From Pseudomonas knackmussii B13 (GTDB lineage Bacteria; Pseudomonadota; Gammaproteobacteria; Pseudomonadales; Pseudomonadaceae): 64,000 nt of DNA. Below the pieces are notes generated by a model that had not been told where the DNA came from, did no database searches, and saw nothing but the letters and a program-made list of their open reading frames with translations. Made by a program: the position numbers and the translations under genes. Shown in pieces: positions 59,390 to 64,000 of the stretch; the first letter of the stretch is position 1, and the number at the start of each line of letters is the position of its first letter. The stretch spans positions 2,549,501-2,613,500 of the forward strand of contig NZ_HG322950.1 of the NCBI RefSeq assembly GCF_000689415.1. Reading direction: 5' to 3'.

Positions 59390-59696
59390 CCATCACTTCC
59401 TGTCTGTGCGTGATTGCCACGATATAGGGATGATCCGCGTCGTTCGCCGGAGTTCCACCCGTGGGTCCCTGGCTCCTTGCAGATTAGTTCAGGCGTCGGC
59501 GCAGCGTCCGTCAGCGCGGAGCCGAGGCCGTCTTGCGACCTTCGGCAGACATTCATGAACTGAGTCTGCAGGAACTTTCCTGTGATGGCCGTCACAATAT
59601 CCGGTATTGCGGCTTTTTGGCATTACGAAGGGCTTAAGAGTGTTCGCCCGGCGGTCGCCCTCTTTTCCGAAGAGTCCGCCAACGACCAGGTTTCCC
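59390..59696. promoter_or_regulatory. Intergenic region with a perfect CRP/Vfr-type site
   Basis: TGTGATGGCCGTCACA at 59581-59596 matches TGTGA-N6-TCACA exactly, 100 bases before the PilZ gene start. The rest of the 307-base gap shows no gene. Vfr is the CRP homologue of Pseudomonas and the likely binder; the promoter boxes were not identified with certainty. Confidence 0.65.
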
Positions 59697-60044
59697 ATGC
59701 GCCAGCACGACCGAATTGCTTTCCGCTCGATGTTCCGTATTCGTGTCCACGACGCCGCCAGCGGCGCGCTGATCGGTTATGCCGCCGATGTCTCGGAAAG
59801 CGGCCTGAAGCTGCGCTGCGATGTACTGCTGGAGGTCGACAGCCTGCTCGACCTGCGCCTGCGCATGCGTGACCGCGAGGACCGCATGCGCGTGGCCGAA
59901 GTGAAGATGCGCTGCGTCTGGGCGCGGGAAAACGCGCAGACCGGCCAGTACGAGGCCGGTCTGAAGCTGGAGCTGCCCTCGGTCACCTTCAACGAGCTGA
60001 TGAACGAACTGCGCGCCGGTCGTCGCACGCCGGCGCCGGGCTGA
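59697..60044 (+). CDS. PilZ-domain cyclic-di-GMP receptor
   Basis: A 115-residue PilZ protein. The two binding motifs are present: RxxxR as RIAFR near residues 6-10, and DxSxxG as DVSESGLKL near 30. Such single-domain proteins bind cyclic-di-GMP and act on pili, flagella or polysaccharide. The chosen start MRQHDRIAFRS is that of the family; a longer frame from 59607 is possible. It is convergent with flhA, two bases apart, so it may act on flagella. Confidence 0.88.
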   Translation: MRQHDRIAFRSMFRIRVHDAASGALIGYAADVSESGLKLRCDVLLEVDSLLDLRLRMRDREDRMRVAEVKMRCVWARENAQTGQYEAGLKLELPSVTFNELMNELRAGRRTPAPG

Positions 60045-60046
60045 CC

Positions 60047-62143
60047 TCAGCCGAGGGTGCCGAGGATGTTCACCGCCACGCGCTCGGGGATTTCGTTCTG
60101 CGACAGCACGTGCAGGCCGGGGCTGAACACGCGGGCATAGCGCGCCAGCAGTGGGCGCAGTTGCGGCATCACGGTGAGGATCGGCGGGTGGCCGTCCTTG
60201 CGCAGCTTTTCCTTCACCACCGGCATGGTGTTCTGCAACTGGTTGAGCAGGTTCGGCTCCACCGGGATGTTGTCCAGGCTCACCGGGCCTGCCTGCTGGG
60301 CGATGGCCAGGGCGCTGAGCAGGGTGTTCTCCAGGTTGTTGTCGAGGATGAACACCGAAAGCTCGCCGCGTTCGCCGGCGATGCCCGAGACGATGCTGCG
60401 GCGCAGCGCGTAGCGCACGTCGGAGGCCAGCAGCACCGGGTCCTTGGTGGTTTCCGCCGACTCCACCAGGGTGGTGGCGATGCTGACCACGTCGCGCAGC
60501 GGCACCTGCTCCTGCAGCAGCTGGCGGTAGACGCGGTGCTGCAGGCTGAAGCTCAGCTGCGAACGCAGGTGCTCGGCAAGCTTCGGCGACTGGCTGGCCA
60601 GGCGCTGCATCAGCTGTTCGACGTCGTCGTGCTTGAAGATTTCCGGCAGGTGCTCGCGGATCACCTTGTTCAGGTGCGTGGCGATGACGCTGGCGCAATC
60701 GATCACCTGGTAGCCGAGGTTGAGCGCGCGCGGTTTGTCTTCCGGGCGAATCCACACCACCGGCATCTGGTAGGCCGGGTCGTGGCCGAGGATGCCGTCG
60801 ATCTCGCCGTAGAGTTCCGCCGAGGGAATCGCCATCAGGCGGTCGGCGTGCAATTCGGCGCCGTCGATGCGTTCGCCGCTGATGTGAATGCTGTATTGCC
60901 CGGCCTTCAGCCGCAGGCTGTCGCGGATGTGCACTTCCGGGAGGAGGAAGCCGAGGCTTTCCGAGAGCGTCTGGCGCACCCCGCGCACGCGCTGCACCAG
61001 CGGCGCGCCGCCGGCTTCGTTGACCAGCCCGACCAGCTTGTAGCCCAGCGACACCGACAGCCGCTCGACCAGCGGGATGTCGTCCCAGCCGAGGTTCTGC
61101 ACGCGCTCCTGGTCCATCGCCTTGCCCAGGGCCTCGACCTTGTCGAGTTCTTCCGCCTCGGCCGGCGGCTCGGCCAGCGACACCCGCCAGGCGACGAAGG
61201 CGATCAGCGCGGCGAAGCTGAAGAACGCCAGGTGCGGCATGCCCGGCACCATGGCCAGGACGGTGACGATGCCGGCCACCGTATAAAGGATGGAGGGCGA
61301 GGCGAGCATCTGCCGGCGCACCAGCGCGGTGATCTCCGCCGACTCGTTGACCCGGGTGATGATGATCGCCGCCGCGGTGGACAGCAGCAGCGCCGGGATC
61401 TGCGCCGCCAGGCCGTCACCGATGGTCAGCAGGGCGTATTGGCGGAAGGCCTCGCCGCCGGCCATGGCGTAGACGAAGACGCCGATGGCGACACCGCCGA
61501 ACAGGTTGATCAGCAGGATCAGGATGCCGGCGATGGCGTCGCCGCGTACGAACTTCGAGGCGCCGTCCATCGCGCCGTAGAAGTCGGCTTCCTTGGCCAC
61601 CTCGGCGCGGCGCTTCTTCGCCTCGGCCTGGTCGATCAGGCCAGCGTTGAGGTCGGCGTCGATGGCCATCTGCTTGCCGGGCAGGGCGTCCAGGGTGAAG
61701 CGCGCGGTCACCTCGGAAATCCGCTCGCCCCCCTTGGTGATGACCATGAAGTTGATGATGGTGAGGATCACGAAGACGATGATGCCGACGATGAAATTGC
61801 CGCCGATCACCACGTGGCCGAAGGCCTCGATCACCTTGCCCGCCGCGCCCGAGCCGGTGTGGCCGTCGAGCAGCACCACGCGCGAGGAGGCGACGTTCAG
61901 CGACAGCCGCAGCAGGGTGGTGACCAGCACCACGGTCGGCAGCAGCGAGAAGTCCAGCGGGCTGCGTGAGGACACGCTGACCATCAGCACCAGCAGGGCG
62001 ATGCCGATGTTGAAGGTGAAGAGCACGTCCAGCAGCAGCGGCGGCAGCGGCAGGATGATCATCGCCAGGATGGAGAGGACGACCAGCGGGATGCCGATCC
62101 GCCCGCTGCGCAGTGTCGGCAGGAGTTGCTCGAGGAAATTCAT
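60047..62143 (-). CDS. flhA: Flagellar export protein FlhA
   Basis: Export-gate component of 698 residues of the flagellar type III secretion system. About eight membrane segments lie in the first 310 residues; the FHIPEP-family signature follows the second pair (LLPTVVLVTTLLRLSLNVAS) and the cytoplasmic ring domain is from about 340 onward. The short N-terminus (MNFLEQLLPTLRSGRIG) resembles the lateral or enteric type. It is the last gene of a fliR-flhB-flhA run with no flhF after it, unlike the usual Pseudomonas polar locus. Confidence 0.93.
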   Translation of the reverse strand: MNFLEQLLPTLRSGRIGIPLVVLSILAMIILPLPPLLLDVLFTFNIGIALLVLMVSVSSRSPLDFSLLPTVVLVTTLLRLSLNVASSRVVLLDGHTGSGAAGKVIEAFGHVVIGGNFIVGIIVFVILTIINFMVITKGGERISEVTARFTLDALPGKQMAIDADLNAGLIDQAEAKKRRAEVAKEADFYGAMDGASKFVRGDAIAGILILLINLFGGVAIGVFVYAMAGGEAFRQYALLTIGDGLAAQIPALLLSTAAAIIITRVNESAEITALVRRQMLASPSILYTVAGIVTVLAMVPGMPHLAFFSFAALIAFVAWRVSLAEPPAEAEELDKVEALGKAMDQERVQNLGWDDIPLVERLSVSLGYKLVGLVNEAGGAPLVQRVRGVRQTLSESLGFLLPEVHIRDSLRLKAGQYSIHISGERIDGAELHADRLMAIPSAELYGEIDGILGHDPAYQMPVVWIRPEDKPRALNLGYQVIDCASVIATHLNKVIREHLPEIFKHDDVEQLMQRLASQSPKLAEHLRSQLSFSLQHRVYRQLLQEQVPLRDVVSIATTLVESAETTKDPVLLASDVRYALRRSIVSGIAGERGELSVFILDNNLENTLLSALAIAQQAGPVSLDNIPVEPNLLNQLQNTMPVVKEKLRKDGHPPILTVMPQLRPLLARYARVFSPGLHVLSQNEIPERVAVNILGTLG

Positions 62144-63279
62144 GGTTGGCCTCTGCTTGCCAGGCTGTCGGGAATGGGGAGGTGGGTGGCCAGTTCCGGC
62201 TTGCGTTGCCGGCGCCCCTGGCGGTAGGCGCGCAGCTGCAGGATGTAGGTCAGCACGTGGGCCACGGCGGTATACAGGCCGGCCGGGATCTGCTGGTTGA
62301 CCTGGGTGCTGAAGTAGATGGCGCGCGCCAGCGGCGGCAGCTCGAGGACTTCGAGATTGTGCTTGGCGGCGGCCTGGCGGATGTACAGGGCCATCTCATC
62401 CATGCCGCGGGCGAGCACGTAGGGCGCCTGGGCCTTCTTCGGGTCGTACTTGAGCGCCACCGCGAAGTGCGTGGGGTTGGTCACCACCACGTCGGCCTTG
62501 GGCAGCACGCGGTTGATCTGCCGCTGCAGCATCTGCCGCTGCACCTGGCGGATACGCGCCTTCACTTCCGGGCGGCCTTCCTGGTTCTTGTGCTCCTCGC
62601 GGCGCTCCTGCTTGGTCATGCGCATGCGCCGGTGGAACAGGAAGCGCTGCAGCGGCACGTCGAGCAAGGCGAAGAGGACGAAGACCATGAGCAGGCCGAT
62701 CAGGGTGTCGTAGAGCAGGCCGAGGGAGCCGCCGATGGCCGTGCGGATGTCGCCGCGCTGCAGCTGGATCAGCTCCGGGATCGCTTCCTGCAACTGATAC
62801 CAGGCCACTGTCAGCAGCACGGCCATCTTCAGCAGCGATTTCAGCAATTCGGTGAGGTTCTGCGGCGAAAACATCTTCGCCAGGCCGGAAATCGGGTTGA
62901 GCTTGCCGGCTTTGAAGGCCAGGTTCGCGGAAGCGAAGATCCAGCCGCCAGGCACCATGCCGAAGGTCACCACCAGCAAGGGCGTTAGCAGCAGCGGCAG
63001 GAGCAGCTGGACCAGCAGCCAGATGTGCTGGCCGAGGATCAGCGCCAGGTCGTTCAGGCCGATCTCGCTGTGCTTCAGGTCCAGGTAGGAGAAGCGGAAG
63101 CTGTCCTCCAGGCCCTGGCAGAAGCGCCCGACGCAGGCCTTGAGCACGAGCAGGGTGCAGAGCAGTGCGACCGTGCCGGCCAGGTCCTTCGAGCGCGGCA
63201 CCTGGCCCTGTTCGCGGCTCTTGCGCAGTTTGTGCGCGCTGGCCTCTTCGGTCTTTTCACCGGAGCTGTTCTCAGCCAT
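62140..63279 (-). CDS. flhB: Flagellar export switch protein FlhB
   Basis: A 379-residue export protein with four membrane segments (about 30-210) and a cytoplasmic autocleavage site NPTH near 267 (VVVTNPTHFAVALKYD). The N-terminus MAENSSGEKTEEASAHKLRK is typical. It overlaps flhA (ATGA) and fliR by a few bases, so all three are translationally coupled. Confidence 0.94.
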   Translation of the reverse strand: MAENSSGEKTEEASAHKLRKSREQGQVPRSKDLAGTVALLCTLLVLKACVGRFCQGLEDSFRFSYLDLKHSEIGLNDLALILGQHIWLLVQLLLPLLLTPLLVVTFGMVPGGWIFASANLAFKAGKLNPISGLAKMFSPQNLTELLKSLLKMAVLLTVAWYQLQEAIPELIQLQRGDIRTAIGGSLGLLYDTLIGLLMVFVLFALLDVPLQRFLFHRRMRMTKQERREEHKNQEGRPEVKARIRQVQRQMLQRQINRVLPKADVVVTNPTHFAVALKYDPKKAQAPYVLARGMDEMALYIRQAAAKHNLEVLELPPLARAIYFSTQVNQQIPAGLYTAVAHVLTYILQLRAYRQGRRQRKPELATHLPIPDSLASRGQP

Positions 63280-64000
63280 GGCTGGCCTCCCGCAGCAGGT
63301 GGCCGAGGTTGTCGAGCAGCTCGCGGGAGAGGTGCAGGTAGTTTTCCGGCAGCTCCGGCAGGGTCAGGTGGATGCATGCCAGGCTCGCCAGGATGGCCAT
63401 GGGGAAGCCCAGGGAGAACAGGTTCATGGCCGGCGAGATGCGGTTGAGCAAGCCGAAGCAGAACTGCACGAGGAAGAGCGCGAACACCAGCGGCAGGCTG
63501 AGCAACGTGGCGGCGGACAGCACCCAGGCCATGGCGTAGATGAAGGTGGCGAAGCCGGCGTAGCTGAGGCCGCTGCCCACCGGCCAGTAGACGAAACTCT
63601 GGTAGATCACGCTGACCGCCAGCAGGTGGCCGTCGCTGGCGAGGAACAGCAGGGCGATCAGCAGGAAGTACAACTGGCCGACCACCGAGGACGAGGACAC
63701 GCCGTTCACCGGGTCGTTGTAGCGCGCCATGCTCATGCCCATCTGCGTCGAGACGATCTCGCCGACCACGCTGAAGATCACGAACACCAGTTGCAGGGTC
63801 AGGCCGAGCAGGGCGCCCACGGCGATCTGCTCGATGGCAGCGAGGATGCCGGCGGCCGACAGCGCGTCGAGTTGCGGAGGGCGGGGCAGGGCAGTGGACA
63901 GCGCCAGGGTCAGCGCCAGGACGAGCAGAACCCGGGCGCGCTTGGGCAGCGACTTGTGGCCGAGCACCGGCGCCGTGGTCGCCAGCGCCATGATCCTGCA
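63272..64000 (-). CDS. fliR: Flagellar export protein FliR (5' end beyond window)
   Basis: Membrane component of the flagellar export gate. The visible part covers about 242 residues and the frame is still open at base 64000 (C-R-I-M-A...), so the N-terminal membrane helix lies outside the window. Landmarks are APVLGHKSLPKRARVLLVLA near the start, SMARYNDPVNGVSSSSVVGQ in the middle and NRISPAMNLFSLGFPMAILA near the end. The internal ATG at 63991 is not taken as the start because the family begins further upstream. Confidence 0.9.
   Translation of the reverse strand, partial: CRIMALATTAPVLGHKSLPKRARVLLVLALTLALSTALPRPPQLDALSAAGILAAIEQIAVGALLGLTLQLVFVIFSVVGEIVSTQMGMSMARYNDPVNGVSSSSVVGQLYFLLIALLFLASDGHLLAVSVIYQSFVYWPVGSGLSYAGFATFIYAMAWVLSAATLLSLPLVFALFLVQFCFGLLNRISPAMNLFSLGFPMAILASLACIHLTLPELPENYLHLSRELLDNLGHLLREASHG

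Noticed and set aside
56291..59413. Long open frame of about 1040 codons on the plus strand opposite the PAS-GGDEF-EAL gene
   Set aside because: It is a high-GC shadow: valine/alanine/histidine/glycine-rich, no family motifs, while the minus strand has complete PAS, GGDEF and EAL signatures.

Overview
The window is GC-rich chromosomal DNA that reads as a Pseudomonas of the aeruginosa/nitroreducens type. Supporting this are the gene families, the short REP elements of the form GTTCGCGAGCAAGC...GCTCCTAC, a Pseudomonas-style LexA box and dense cyclic-di-GMP signalling. The species cannot be fixed from the sequence alone. No rRNA, tRNA, IS element, prophage or CRISPR array was seen.

Layout. (1) 1-5475, minus strand: two short-chain dehydrogenases, a MoaF-family protein and a LuxR-type regulator form one operon; then a cupin plus FAD-oxidoreductase pair and a GlcG/HbpS-like protein. 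(2) 5590-17609: a complete 4-hydroxyphenylacetate (homoprotocatechuate) catabolic island. The meta-cleavage operon hpaG1-G2-E-D-F-H-I runs on the minus strand, divergent from hpaR-hpaA. A second HpaR paralogue, an MFS transporter and a two-component hydroxylase of the Acinetobacter C2/C1 type (not HpaBC) complete it. The control sites are readable: a sigma70 promoter carrying two HpaR-like palindromes, and a tandem direct repeat fit for the AraC-type HpaA. (3) 17654-22259: LapG-like periplasmic protease, an ECF sigma/zinc-finger anti-sigma pair, a GlxA-type regulator and small enzymes. (4) 22279-35931: sulfur acquisition, with oscA-sbp-cysTWA, a second sulfate-binding protein and ssuEADCBF. 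Between them lie a small hydrolase, an AT-rich toxin-44 plus putative immunity gene pair, and a TetR-cytochrome c pair. (5) 36001-60044: hemerythrin protein, alpha/beta hydrolase and a cyclic-di-GMP region. That region holds five GGDEF and/or EAL proteins, a CHASE hybrid kinase and a PilZ protein. Within it sit a four-gene TPR/ECF sigma/anti-sigma/START operon and an SOS-controlled FAN1-helicase operon. (6) 60047-64000: flhA, flhB and fliR (cut by the window end), arranged like a second (lateral-type) flagellar export cluster rather than the usual polar locus.

How the parts work together. The hpa genes take 4-hydroxyphenylacetate to homoprotocatechuate and then to succinate semialdehyde and pyruvate. 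The sulfur genes import sulfate and desulfonate alkanesulfonates under sulfate limitation. The cyclic-di-GMP genes, PilZ protein, LapG-like protease and flagellar export genes suggest surface/motility control.

Most unusual observations: three long C homopolymers (14, 10 and 11 C), one of which puts a signal peptide out of frame with its START-domain body; the HpaR operator inside the promoter spacer; the tandem activator repeats; the orphan toxin-44 pair; and the second-type flagellar export genes. Nothing here is clearly a wholly new system. The best candidate for an undescribed unit is the TPR-sigma-anti-sigma-START operon with its possible phase-variable tract.
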